From Tropicimonas sp. IMCC34011 (GTDB lineage: Bacteria; Pseudomonadota; Alphaproteobacteria; Rhodobacterales; Rhodobacteraceae): 64,000 nt of DNA. Below, piece after piece: positions 28,684 to 38,293 of the stretch. The stretch is from positions 62,001 through 126,000 of the forward strand of contig NZ_QMEJ01000005.1 of NCBI RefSeq assembly GCF_003390865.1, given 5' to 3'. The first letter of the stretch is position 1, and every line of letters begins with the position of its first letter. The notes under the pieces were generated by a model. That model ran no database searches. It worked only from the letters and a program-made list of their open reading frames with translations, and had not been told where the DNA came from. Made by a program: the position numbers and the translations under genes.

Positions 28684-30822
28684 ATGGCATCAGTGTCCGC
28701 GTCGCATCGCCACCTCGTCTCCGCCTCGCTCGGAACCCTGCTCATGGGGTGCAGCGCTCTCGTCGCCCTTCCCTCGGCCCTCTCGGCGCAGGAGAACGCC
28801 GACGAGACCGAGAACGCCTTCCGCCTCTCTCCCATCATCGTCGATGCCGGCGCTCGCATCGATGACGATGCCGGCTCGATCGTGGCCACCGAGCTCTGGA
28901 CGGGCGGCAAGGTCGCGACCAGCATCCTCGACACGCCCGCCTCCGTCTCCGTCGTGACCGAGAAGGAGATCGAGGCGCGGGGCGCCGATACCGTGGAGGA
29001 TGTGCTGGAATACACCTCCGGCATCGTCAGCGACTACTACGGCACGGACGACCGCAACGATTACTACCTCGTCCGTGGTTTCCAGGCCTCGACCTACCGG
29101 GACGGCCTCAATCTCGGGACCATGCGCGGCGTGCGCGAGGAACCCTATGCCTACGAGCGGCTCGAAGTCGTGAAGGGCGGCAACTCCACCCTCTTCGGCA
29201 CCTCCGATCCGGGCGGCACGCTGAACTTCGTCACCAAGTCCCCCCGCTTCGAGCGCTTCGGTGAGCTGTACGGCAGCTACGGCACGCACGACCAGGCCGA
29301 GATCGGCTTCGACTTCGGCGACGTGATCGATCCGGGTGAGACACTGGCCTATCGGCTTGTCGGCAAGGTGAAGGACGGGGAGCGGGAATACGACTATTCG
29401 CGCGACGACGAGCAGTTCTTCCTCGGAGCCCTGACATGGGCGCCCACCGCCTATACCGAGCTGACCTTCACCGCCGATTACCTCAAGCGCGACACGACGC
29501 CGAACAGCGGGGGATACCCGCTCGACCGCGAATACGACCGGGACGAGTTCTTCGGCGAACCGGACTTCAACGATCAGGACGTCGAACGCACGACCCTCTC
29601 GGCGGCGTTCCGGCACGAGTTCGAAGGCGGCCTGAAGCTGCGCGCGAACCTGCGCTACAGCGATCTCGACGACGGGTTCGGCTACGTCTACGTGAACGAC
29701 AATGCGGGTCGCGTGGGCAGCCTCGTGAACCGGTACTACTTCGCCGGCGACAGCTCCTCTGAGGAATGGATCGGCAACGCCATCGTGCAATACGATGCCA
29801 GCTTCGGCAGCATCGACAGCAGCACCCTTGCCGGTGTCGAGTTCCGCGATGCGTCCAATTCCAGCAGCTCGGCCTACGACCCCTACACCCAGATCGACAC
29901 CGAGGACCCGAGCTACAGCGGTGCGCCGACGGGGTATGAACTGAAATCCGATCAGGAGACCGACTATTTCACCCGCTCGGTCTTTGCCCAGCAGAACCTG
30001 TCCTTCTCGGACCGCGTCGTGGTGACGGCCGGGGTCCGCCGGGACTGGCTGGAGATCGAGAAGACCGATCGCTCCTCCGGCGCCGCGGTCGAAACAGGTG
30101 GCGACTTCGCCGAAACCTCCTACCGCGCCGCGCTGACCTACAAGGTCAGCGACGAGGTCTCCGCCTATGCCAGCTACGTGGAATCAGTGGCGCCGCCCTC
30201 GATCGGCTCGGAGCCGGAGCGCGGCGAGCAGTACGAGATCGGCGTCAAGTATCAGCCTGCCGGTGTGAACGCGCTCTTCACCGCATCGATTTACGATCTG
30301 ACGAAGAACAACGTGGTGGTGCCCGTGGTCCTCGACGATGGCGTGATCGAGCGGCAGACCATCGGCGAGTCGAACGTGCGCGGCTTCGAACTGGAGGCGA
30401 AGGGGGAGCTGGCGAGCAACCTCGGCTTCGCCGCCTCCTACGCCTACCAGGAATCGGAATTCGTGCGCGGCGCCGTTCGTACAACGGACGTGAGCGGCAA
30501 CGAATTCGCCACCGTTCCCAATCACATCGCGTCCACCTGGCTGACCTACTCCATTCCCGGCGAAGGGATGCGCGGCGATCTCGAACTCGGCCTCGGCGCC
30601 CGGTATATCGGCGAGTACGAGTACAACGCATACAACACCGGCGGCTCGAGCCCCGAGCAGACGTATCTCGATGCCTCGCTGGCCTACGACTTCTCCGAGG
30701 ACACCGCGCTTCAGATCAACGTCAGCAACCTTCTCGACGAGCAGTACGTCGTGGGACGCGGCACCGCCGATTATTACAACAACGGCCGCACCATCACCGC
30801 CACGCTCCGGCGGACCTGGTAA
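28684..30822 (+). CDS. TonB-dependent siderophore receptor
   Basis: 712-residue outer-membrane receptor. Start at 28684 gives a signal peptide (residues 1-37, ending SALSAQEN); the in-frame extension upstream is Arg/Pro-rich and lacks signal features. Plug domain at about residues 70-180 with SILDTPASVSVVTEKEIEAR, DVLEYTSGIVSDYYG, YLVRGFQASTYRDGLNLG and ERLEVVKGGNSTLFGTSDPG, as in FhuA/FpvA-type receptors. The beta-barrel follows and ends in ATLRRTW with the required terminal aromatic. It imports a ferric siderophore for the divergent ABC operon. No siderophore biosynthesis gene is in the window, so a foreign siderophore is possible. Confidence 0.93.
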   Translation: MASVSASHRHLVSASLGTLLMGCSALVALPSALSAQENADETENAFRLSPIIVDAGARIDDDAGSIVATELWTGGKVATSILDTPASVSVVTEKEIEARGADTVEDVLEYTSGIVSDYYGTDDRNDYYLVRGFQASTYRDGLNLGTMRGVREEPYAYERLEVVKGGNSTLFGTSDPGGTLNFVTKSPRFERFGELYGSYGTHDQAEIGFDFGDVIDPGETLAYRLVGKVKDGEREYDYSRDDEQFFLGALTWAPTAYTELTFTADYLKRDTTPNSGGYPLDREYDRDEFFGEPDFNDQDVERTTLSAAFRHEFEGGLKLRANLRYSDLDDGFGYVYVNDNAGRVGSLVNRYYFAGDSSSEEWIGNAIVQYDASFGSIDSSTLAGVEFRDASNSSSSAYDPYTQIDTEDPSYSGAPTGYELKSDQETDYFTRSVFAQQNLSFSDRVVVTAGVRRDWLEIEKTDRSSGAAVETGGDFAETSYRAALTYKVSDEVSAYASYVESVAPPSIGSEPERGEQYEIGVKYQPAGVNALFTASIYDLTKNNVVVPVVLDDGVIERQTIGESNVRGFELEAKGELASNLGFAASYAYQESEFVRGAVRTTDVSGNEFATVPNHIASTWLTYSIPGEGMRGDLELGLGARYIGEYEYNAYNTGGSSPEQTYLDASLAYDFSEDTALQINVSNLLDEQYVVGRGTADYYNNGRTITATLRRTW

Positions 30823-30830
30823 GGCGCATC

Positions 30831-30862
30831 GCCGGTCCCCTCCCGCCCGGGGAGGGACCGGC
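30831..30862. terminator. Bidirectional hairpin terminator
   Basis: A long stem (CCGGTCCC plus CTCCC on the left, GGGAGGGACCGG on the right, one bulged base) lies in the 43-bp gap between the convergent TonB receptor and AraC genes. There is no good T-run. Position and stem length support a shared terminator. Confidence 0.5.
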
Positions 30863-30865
30863 CGC

Positions 30866-31741
30866 TCATGCTGCGAGGCGCCGCCGTCTCCACGCCGCCG
30901 GCGTCTCGCCCACCTCCTGCCGGAAGGCCCGCGTCAGGTGGGCCTGATCCGAAAAGCCGAGCTGGTCCGCGATATCCGTGACGCTGAGCGTCGTTTCGGA
31001 CAGCATCGTCCGGGCGCGTTCGATCCGCTGGGTCAGTTGCCACTGGTGGGGCGTCACGCCGGTGGTGGCCTTGAAGACCCGCGAGAACCAGCTCTCGGAG
31101 AGGTTCACCGTTGCCGCCATCTCCGCGATGGACATCCGGTGCCGCCCGCCCGCCTCGAACCGCGCCGTGATCTTGCGCATCTGCGCCGCTGTCAGCCGTC
31201 CGCTGGTGGGATCGTCCGCGCCGCTCCCGATGTCGAGGATGCCGCAGATCAGGCTTCCGGCGAGGCTCTGGGCATAGATGTCGGGGCGGGAGGGGTTGTC
31301 CAGTTCGCTCACCAGAAGCCGCGCGACCGCTTCGAGATCGCCGAGGTCGTCGCATTCCGCCGGATGCTCCAGAAGCCGGATCGCGCTGGCCCGCGGCATC
31401 GCGGAGGACAGGAACTGAACGGCCCAACCGGCATCGATGTGGATGTCGAGATGCGACAGCGCGAGGGGTTTGGTGAAGGCGGTCCGGAGCGGCATGCCCG
31501 CGGGCACGTACATCGCCCGAGCCATCGGCCGCGTGGAGCCTGCGCCCTGCACCTCTATGGAGCTGACATCCCCGAAGAAGATGCTGAGGCGCGGGTTCGC
31601 CGAAAGGTAATAGCCGCGGCTTTCGGCGGTGCCTTCAGCCTGCCAGTAGACGCCGAGGACGGTCTCGAACAGATGCCAGCGCACCGGGAGGGTACAGTGG
31701 ATCTGCTCGGTCACCCCGGTGAAGTCATGGCGGTATCGCAT
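30866..31741 (-). CDS. AraC-family transcriptional regulator
   Basis: 291-residue regulator with an N-terminal sensing domain (about 1-185) and a C-terminal double helix-turn-helix (about 190-287). Motifs: IAEMAATVNLSESWFSRVFK (first HTH), TGVTPHQWQL, and LSVTDIADQLGFSDQAHLTR (second HTH) with RAFRQEVGETPAAWRRRR at the end. It is convergent with the TonB receptor and likely activates siderophore uptake in the manner of PchR-type regulators; this is inferred from position only. Confidence 0.88.
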   Translation of the reverse strand: MRYRHDFTGVTEQIHCTLPVRWHLFETVLGVYWQAEGTAESRGYYLSANPRLSIFFGDVSSIEVQGAGSTRPMARAMYVPAGMPLRTAFTKPLALSHLDIHIDAGWAVQFLSSAMPRASAIRLLEHPAECDDLGDLEAVARLLVSELDNPSRPDIYAQSLAGSLICGILDIGSGADDPTSGRLTAAQMRKITARFEAGGRHRMSIAEMAATVNLSESWFSRVFKATTGVTPHQWQLTQRIERARTMLSETTLSVTDIADQLGFSDQAHLTRAFRQEVGETPAAWRRRRLAA

Positions 31742-32094
31742 GGGCCGTCTTCTGTCTGCACTGTCACCTGCAAGATGGCTGCTGAACCGCGGGGGCGCCG
31801 GATGGGGCGCTCGCTCCCGGGTCCAGTCCGGCTACGCGGGGGGAGTACTGCCCCGCGCCTGCGCCAATGACAAGGTGGACGGCCTGCGGACGCGGCGGCG
31901 CGGCGCGGACCCGCCGCTTCGGCGCCCTTCCGGGCGGAGTGTTGACGAGAGGGCAGACGGGATGCATCATCGATGCGTCCGGAACCACGCGACCCTTCCC
32001 AAGGCTCGCAGCACGGCGCCGGGCCCCGCGGGCCGGGATCTCGTTCGTCGCGTAAGGGCACGTCAGCGCGACTTCAGATCAGGAGGAGTCCGCC
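31742..32094. other. 353-bp intergenic region upstream of hppD
   Basis: No convincing gene. Codon composition of the possible short frames is Arg-rich and unlike neighbours. A strong AGGAGG ribosome site lies just before the hppD start. No operator is recognised. Confidence 0.4.
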
Positions 32095-33193
<1,099 letters not shown>

Positions 33194-33201
<8 letters not shown>

Positions 33202-33589
33202 TCGCGGGCCCCGAGGGGCGACGCGAGACGTGAGCGACGCATGGCGGGCCATACCCTCCGCGCCTGAACCCGGTTCCCGCATCTGCCTCGAAGCGGAGGT
33301 GACGGGGCCGGTTCTCGGCTGCGATCTCGGCGGCTTTCCGGTTCTTCTCGTGCGGTCTGCGGGCGGCCTGCGGGCCTACGTGAACGCGTGTCCGCATCAG
33401 CACCTCCCGCTCGACTGGCGTTCGTCCGGCATCCTGTCGCCGGACGGCGTCTCGCTTCGCTGCTCGAACCACGACGCCCGCTTCGATGCGTCGACAGGGG
33501 AGGGGACCGGCGGCTATGGCGCGGGCTGCGCCCTCATCCCTGTTCCGATCGAGATCCGCGGCGGCGAGGTGATCGTCGCTCAAGGCTGA
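33194..33589 (+). CDS. Small Rieske [2Fe-2S] protein
   Basis: 131-residue single-domain Rieske ferredoxin-like protein. The cluster motif is CPH at residues 66-68 and CSNH at residues 90-93, giving two Cys and two His with a 21-residue spacing between the two halves, slightly longer than usual. The GTG at 33194 overlaps the hppD stop; a GTG at 33230 is an alternative start. There are no membrane segments, so it is a soluble electron carrier. Its partner could be an oxygenase outside the window or the FAD oxidase downstream; HPPD itself needs no ferredoxin. Confidence 0.82.
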
Positions 33590-33676
33590 AGCGTGCGGGC
33601 CCCGGGCGGGGGATGGACCTCGGGGGCCCGTTCGGGGAAGACACGTCTGTGACATTCGGAGGAGGAGATCGCGACC

Positions 33677-35089
33677 ATGAAGGAGTTCGCGGAGATCGTC
33701 GGCGCGGCGAATGTGCTGACCGGCGCGGAGGACATGGCGCCGCATCTGAGGGACTGGACCGGTCAATGGCAGGGCAGCGCCCGCGCCGTGCTCCTTCCGG
33801 GGGATACCGCGGAGGTCGCGGCGGTGGTGAAGGCGGCCCAAGCGCTCGATCTTCCGATCATAGCGCAGTCCGGCAACACCTCCGTCTCGGGCGGCAGCGT
33901 GCCTGACGAGGCGGGCGACGGCATCGTCCTCTCGCTCAAGCGCATGACGCGGATCCGTGCCATCGATCCCGCTGCGCGCACCGCGACGGTCGATGCCGGT
34001 CTCGTCATCGAGACGCTTCAGGACGCCGTCGCCGAGCACGGGCTCGATTATCCGCTTATGTTCGGCGCGCGCGGCTCGGCGATGATCGGCGGGGCGCTCG
34101 CGACCAATGCCGGCGGGTCCAATGTCCTGCGCTACGGCAACGCGCGGGATCTCTGTCTCGGGATCGAGGCCGTTCTGCCGTCGGGGGAGGTCGTCCACGG
34201 CCTGACCGGACTTCGCAAGGACAATACCGGCTATGACCTGAAGAACCTTCTGATCGGCTCCGAAGGGACGCTCGGGATCATCACCGGCGCCGTTCTGAAG
34301 CTCGTGCCGACGCCACGGGTCCGCAGCACCGCCTTCCTTGCGCTGCCCCGGGTCGAAGGGGCGCTGGATGTCCTGAACCGCTTGCAGGATGTCAGCGGCG
34401 GTCTCGTCGAGGCGTTCGAGTACATGCCGGGGCCGATGGTGGAAGCGATCCGGGAGCACGACCCGTCCCTGCGCGCGCCGCTGGAGCAGACGGCGGAGTG
34501 CGGCATACTCGTCGAGCTTGCCTCCACGCGGCCTGCCGATGCCGAGGAGGACGAGACCGGCGAGGTCGCGCTTCAGCGGATCATGCTGTCCGAGATCGAG
34601 GCGCTCATGGAGGAGGGACAGATCGAGGACGGCTTCTTCGCAACCTCCGAGCAGCAGCGCCGCGATCTCTGGCGTCTGAGGGAGGCTGTGCTCGAGTCGA
34701 TCGTCGCGCGGGGGCCCTTCACGGTGCTCGACGCCGCTCTTCCCCTGTCCGGCGTTCCGGATTTCCTGCGCCGCGCCGGAGAGGTCGCCGAGGCGGCAGG
34801 GCTTCAGCCGCTCGTTGTCGGTCATCTCGGGGACGGGAATATCCATTACTCCCTCTCCGCCGCGGATGGCGGGTCATGGGACGAGGGCCGGGCAGATAAG
34901 GCCACCGGCGAACTCCTCGATATCCTCGCCGACATGGGAGGATCCTACAGCGCCGAGCACGGCATCGGGCGGGTGAAGACCGGGACGCTGGCGAAGCGTA
35001 AGGATCCGGCCCAGCTCGAGGCAATGCGAACCATCCGGCAGGCGCTCGATCCCCGCGGGCGCCTCGGGCGGGGTGTTCTCGTAAGCTGA
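33677..35089 (+). CDS. FAD-linked oxidase, GlcD/D-2-hydroxyglutarate dehydrogenase-like
   Basis: 470-residue flavoprotein of the FAD_binding_4/FAD-oxidase_C family, which oxidises D-2-hydroxy acids (glycolate, D-lactate, D-2-hydroxyglutarate). The FAD-binding stretch is LPGDTAEVAAVVKAAQALDL then GNTSVSGGSVPD, followed by FGARGSAMIGGALATNAGGS and GLRKDNTGYDLKNLLIGSEGT. The C-terminal VGHLGDGNIHYS and EHGIGRVKTGTLAKRKDP are typical of this group. A GGAGGAGA ribosome site precedes the start. It is 87 bp after the Rieske gene and probably in the hppD operon; 4-hydroxyphenyllactate oxidation to feed HPPD is one possible role, not proven. Confidence 0.87.
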   Translation: MKEFAEIVGAANVLTGAEDMAPHLRDWTGQWQGSARAVLLPGDTAEVAAVVKAAQALDLPIIAQSGNTSVSGGSVPDEAGDGIVLSLKRMTRIRAIDPAARTATVDAGLVIETLQDAVAEHGLDYPLMFGARGSAMIGGALATNAGGSNVLRYGNARDLCLGIEAVLPSGEVVHGLTGLRKDNTGYDLKNLLIGSEGTLGIITGAVLKLVPTPRVRSTAFLALPRVEGALDVLNRLQDVSGGLVEAFEYMPGPMVEAIREHDPSLRAPLEQTAECGILVELASTRPADAEEDETGEVALQRIMLSEIEALMEEGQIEDGFFATSEQQRRDLWRLREAVLESIVARGPFTVLDAALPLSGVPDFLRRAGEVAEAAGLQPLVVGHLGDGNIHYSLSAADGGSWDEGRADKATGELLDILADMGGSYSAEHGIGRVKTGTLAKRKDPAQLEAMRTIRQALDPRGRLGRGVLVS

Positions 35090-35166
35090 TCTTCCGCCGT
35101 CTGTCATCACGGTGTCGCAGGGCGCGTCTATGACGGGGCATGCTCCATCGAGACTTGCCAGCTGGT

Positions 35167-35194
35167 CCATATTTCGACATATCGAGAAATATGG
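35167..35194. promoter_or_regulatory. Perfect inverted repeat overlapping the arsR-arsC start, likely ArsR operator
   Basis: CCATATTTC (35167-35175) and GAAATATGG (35186-35194) form a perfect 9-bp inverted repeat with a 10-bp spacer. The right arm contains the ATG at 35191 of the ArsR-ArsC fusion gene. AT-rich dyads of this kind are typical ArsR operators, and binding here would block both promoter clearance and initiation. The AT-rich sequence contrasts with its GC-rich surroundings. Confidence 0.6.
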
Positions 35195-36012
35195 AAATGA
35201 TTCTGGATCAGCTCAGCGCTCTCGCGCATCCGCAGCGCCTTGCGCTCTTCCGCCTGCTCATGCGCCGGTATCCGGACGCCGTTCCTGCCGGTGAGCTCGG
35301 GGAGGCGCTGGCGGTCAGGCAGAACACCCTCTCCGCTTACCTCAGCACGCTGCGACAGGCCGGATTGATCGATCAGACGCGGCAGGGGAGGTCGCTCCTC
35401 TACAGCGCGAGGACAGCAGAAGCCGGCGCGCTGGTCTCCTACCTCGTGGAGGATTGCTGCCGGGGCCGGGCCGACCGGTGCGCCGACCTCTCAGTGCGTG
35501 CGCCTGCGCCCGCCGGTGGCTACAACGTCCTCTTTCTCTGCACCGGCAACTCCGCCCGGTCCCTGATGGCCGAGGCGATCCTGCGCGAGGAGGCCGGGGA
35601 CCGCTTCACCGCCTTTTCCGCCGGCACCCGGCCTCGTGAGCAGGCGCATCCGATGGCGCTGGATCTCCTTCGGAAGGGTGGCCACGACGTCTCCGCCCTT
35701 CATCCCAAGGACGCGGCGATTTTCCGTGAGGTGGACGCGCCGCGCATGGATTTCGTGATCTCCGTCTGCGACCGGGCCGCAAACGAAGACTGTCCGGCCT
35801 GGCCGGGACATCCTGTCGCCGCGCATTGGGGGATGCCCGATTCGGTCCTCGCGCAGGGGACCGAGGCCGAACGTCATCTTGCCTTCCGGGAGGTCCATGA
35901 GGGTCTCCGCCGCCGCATCTTCGCCTTCGCCGCCCTGCCGCTCGACACGCTGGACCGGCTGTCGCGGCAGCACCACCTCGACACTCTCGCCAAGGAGCCG
36001 GTTCCGGCATGA
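35191..36012 (+). CDS. ArsR regulator fused to ArsC arsenate reductase
   Basis: 273-residue fusion. Residues 1-85 are an ArsR/SmtB winged helix ([34 protein letters not shown]). C89, C90 and C97 ([11 protein letters not shown]) sit where Acidithiobacillus ArsR binds As(III) through C95, C96 and C102. Residues about 110-262 are a low-molecular-weight-phosphatase-type arsenate reductase: P-loop CTGNSARS with nucleophile C117, and C193 and C201 ([16 protein letters not shown]) as resolving cysteines, resembling the thioredoxin-coupled type. One chain would both sense arsenite and reduce arsenate. I start at 35191, the ATG inside the palindrome; an ATG two codons later and one at 35140 are alternatives. 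Four-base overlap with the GAPDH gene. Confidence 0.9.
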   Translation: MEMILDQLSALAHPQRLALFRLLMRRYPDAVPAGELGEALAVRQNTLSAYLSTLRQAGLIDQTRQGRSLLYSARTAEAGALVSYLVEDCCRGRADRCADLSVRAPAPAGGYNVLFLCTGNSARSLMAEAILREEAGDRFTAFSAGTRPREQAHPMALDLLRKGGHDVSALHPKDAAIFREVDAPRMDFVISVCDRAANEDCPAWPGHPVAAHWGMPDSVLAQGTEAERHLAFREVHEGLRRRIFAFAALPLDTLDRLSRQHHLDTLAKEPVPA

Positions 36013-37007
36013 CCACCTACGCGCTCAACGGCCTCGGCCGGATCGGAAAGCTCGCCCTGCGGCCTCTGCTCGAAAGCGGAGCCGAGATCGCCTGGATTAA
36101 CGACGCGGCGGGGGATCCCGCGATGCACGCGCACCTGCTGGAGTTCGACAGCGTCCACGGCCGCTGGCCTGCCGAGTTTTCCGCCGACGACGAGAGCCTG
36201 ATCGTGAACGGGCGGCGGCTGCCGGTCCACCGGGAGCGCCGGATCGAGGATCTGCCGCTCGGCGGCGTCGACGTGGTGATCGACTGCACCGGTGTCTTCA
36301 AGAGCGAGGCCAAGCTCGCGCCCTATTTCGAGGCGGGGGTGCGCAAGGTTGTCGTCAGTGCGCCGGTGAAGGACGGGAACGCTGCGAACATCGTCTACGG
36401 TGTGAACGACGGGACATACGATCCGGGCGCCCACCGCATCGTCACCGCCGCGAGCTGCACGACGAACTGCCTCGCTCCGGTGGTGAAGGTGATCCACGAG
36501 GGCCTCGGCATCCGCCACGGCTCCATCACCACGATCCATGACGTAACCAACACGCAGACGATGGTGGACCGGCCGGCGAAGGATCTCCGCCGCGCCCGCT
36601 CCGCGCTCAACTCGCTGATCCCGACGACAACGGGCTCTGCCACCGCGATCACGCAGATCTTTCCGGAGCTCACGGGCAAGCTCAACGGCCATGCCGTCCG
36701 CGTGCCGCTCCTCAACGCGTCGCTCACCGACTGCGTCTTCGAAGTGGCGCGGGAGACGAGCGCCGAAGAGGTGAACGAGATGCTCCGCGCCGCCTCCGAA
36801 GGGCCGCTCGCGGGGATTCTCGGCTATGAGACGCGTCCGCTCGTCTCCGCCGATTACGTCAACGACACGCGGTCCGGCATCGTCGATGCGGCGTCCACGA
36901 TGGTGGTCGCCGGGACGCAGGTGAAACTCTACGTGTGGTACGACAACGAGATGGGCTACGCGCACCGCCTCGCGGATGTCGCGCGGATGGTAGGGGCCAG
37001 CCTGTGA
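36009..37007 (+). CDS. Glyceraldehyde-3-phosphate dehydrogenase of the arsJ operon
   Basis: 332-residue type I GAPDH. The N-terminal [14 protein letters not shown] binds NAD, the catalytic Cys is in [14 protein letters not shown] (about residue 152), and the C-terminal [15 protein letters not shown] is typical. In arsJ operons this enzyme joins arsenate to glyceraldehyde-3-phosphate to make 1-arseno-3-phosphoglycerate, which ArsJ expels. Placement between an arsenate-responsive fusion protein and ArsJ, with overlapping starts, supports that role rather than central glycolysis. Confidence 0.9.
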   Translation: MTTYALNGLGRIGKLALRPLLESGAEIAWINDAAGDPAMHAHLLEFDSVHGRWPAEFSADDESLIVNGRRLPVHRERRIEDLPLGGVDVVIDCTGVFKSEAKLAPYFEAGVRKVVVSAPVKDGNAANIVYGVNDGTYDPGAHRIVTAASCTTNCLAPVVKVIHEGLGIRHGSITTIHDVTNTQTMVDRPAKDLRRARSALNSLIPTTTGSATAITQIFPELTGKLNGHAVRVPLLNASLTDCVFEVARETSAEEVNEMLRAASEGPLAGILGYETRPLVSADYVNDTRSGIVDAASTMVVAGTQVKLYVWYDNEMGYAHRLADVARMVGASL

Positions 37008-38269
37008 GCGCCCGGCCCGAGGGCCTGTCCGCCTATATCGCCGTGACGGCGGCCTACTGGGCGTTCATGCTGACGGACGGTGCCCTGCGAATGCTCGTCC
37101 TTCTGCATTTCCACACGCTCGGCTTTTCTCCGGTGCAGCTCGCCTGGCTCTTCCTGCTCTACGAGGTGGCGGGGATCGTGACCAACCTGTCCGCGGGCTG
37201 GATCGCCGCGCGCTTCGGGCTGACGTCGACGCTCTTTGCCGGCCTTTCGATCCAGGTTCTGGCCCTCCTCGCGCTGGCTGCCCTCGATCCGGGATGGGCG
37301 CTCTGGCCCTCGGTCGCCTACGTCATGGCGGTGCAGGGGGCCTCGGGGGTCGCCAAGGACCTCTCCAAGATGAGCGCGAAATCGGCGGTGAAGACGCTGG
37401 CGCCGACGGGGCGGGGCGGTCTCTTCCGTTGGGTCGCCGTGCTGACGGGATCCAAGAACGCCGTGAAGGGCGTGGGATTTCTCACCGGCGCGGGCCTTCT
37501 CGCCACACTCGGCTTCGTGCAATCGGTGCTCGCCATGGCCGCCGTGCTGGCGCTGATCCTCGTGGCGCTGGCGCTGAAGATGCCCACCGGGCTGCCGCGG
37601 GGGCGGAAGGGGGCGAAGGTGTCCGATATCCTGTCCAAGGACCGGGACGTGAACTGGCTCTCCGCCGCGCGACTGTTCCTCTTTGGGGCGCGGGACGTGT
37701 GGTTCGTCGTCGGTATCCCGATCTACTTCTACGCTGTCCTGTCGGACGGCTCGGAGGACGGCAACCGCGCCGCGTTCTTCCTCATTGGCAGCTTCATGGC
37801 GGTCTGGACGATCCTCTACGGCGGCGTGCAGGGCGCCGCGCCCCGGCTCCTCGAGGCGGCGACGCGGCCGGAGCGGGACCTGGTGAGGGAGGCGCGGCGC
37901 TGGGCGGGATGGCTGGCCGTGATCCCCGCGCTCCTCGCCGCGCTCGTCTTCCTCTCGCCCGGCCCGTCGCCTTGGCTGACCGTTGCTCTCGTGGCGGGGC
38001 TGCTCGCCTTCGGCGCGGTCTTCGCGGTGAACTCCTCGCTCCATTCCTACCTCATCCTCGCCTTCACCAGTTCGGAGCGGGTGACGATGGATGTGGGGTT
38101 CTACTACATGGCGAACGCGGCAGGACGGCTCCTCGGCACGATGCTGTCCGGGCTGACCTACCAGATCGGCGGCCTGCCGCTCTGCCTCGGGTCGGCTGCG
38201 CTGCTCGTCCTTCTCAGCCGCGTCGGGGCAGGGCGGCTGGTGGGCCACCGGATGCCTGCGCCGGCCTGA
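37004..38269 (+). CDS. arsJ: Organoarsenical exporter ArsJ (MFS)
   Basis: 421-residue MFS permease. The GTG at 37004 overlaps the GAPDH stop (GTGA) and gives [20 protein letters not shown]; the frame is open upstream but only as overlap. ArsJ-type sequence includes [40 protein letters not shown], and the central [18 protein letters not shown] and [15 protein letters not shown]. It exports 1-arseno-3-phosphoglycerate, which then breaks down to release arsenate outside the cell. Last gene of the arsenic operon. Confidence 0.9.
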   Translation: MSARPEGLSAYIAVTAAYWAFMLTDGALRMLVLLHFHTLGFSPVQLAWLFLLYEVAGIVTNLSAGWIAARFGLTSTLFAGLSIQVLALLALAALDPGWALWPSVAYVMAVQGASGVAKDLSKMSAKSAVKTLAPTGRGGLFRWVAVLTGSKNAVKGVGFLTGAGLLATLGFVQSVLAMAAVLALILVALALKMPTGLPRGRKGAKVSDILSKDRDVNWLSAARLFLFGARDVWFVVGIPIYFYAVLSDGSEDGNRAAFFLIGSFMAVWTILYGGVQGAAPRLLEAATRPERDLVREARRWAGWLAVIPALLAALVFLSPGPSPWLTVALVAGLLAFGAVFAVNSSLHSYLILAFTSSERVTMDVGFYYMANAAGRLLGTMLSGLTYQIGGLPLCLGSAALLVLLSRVGAGRLVGHRMPAPA

Positions 38270-38293
38270 CCGGGGGCCTGACGAGAGGAGGCC

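Noticed and set aside
31742-32094. A small gene in the gap before hppD
   Set aside because: Possible frames are Arg-rich, lack ribosome sites and overlap the AraC promoter side.
38275-38293. GGCCT/AGGCC hairpin between arsJ and puuD as a terminator
   Set aside because: The stem is only five pairs with no T-run; not distinguishable from chance in this GC-rich sequence.
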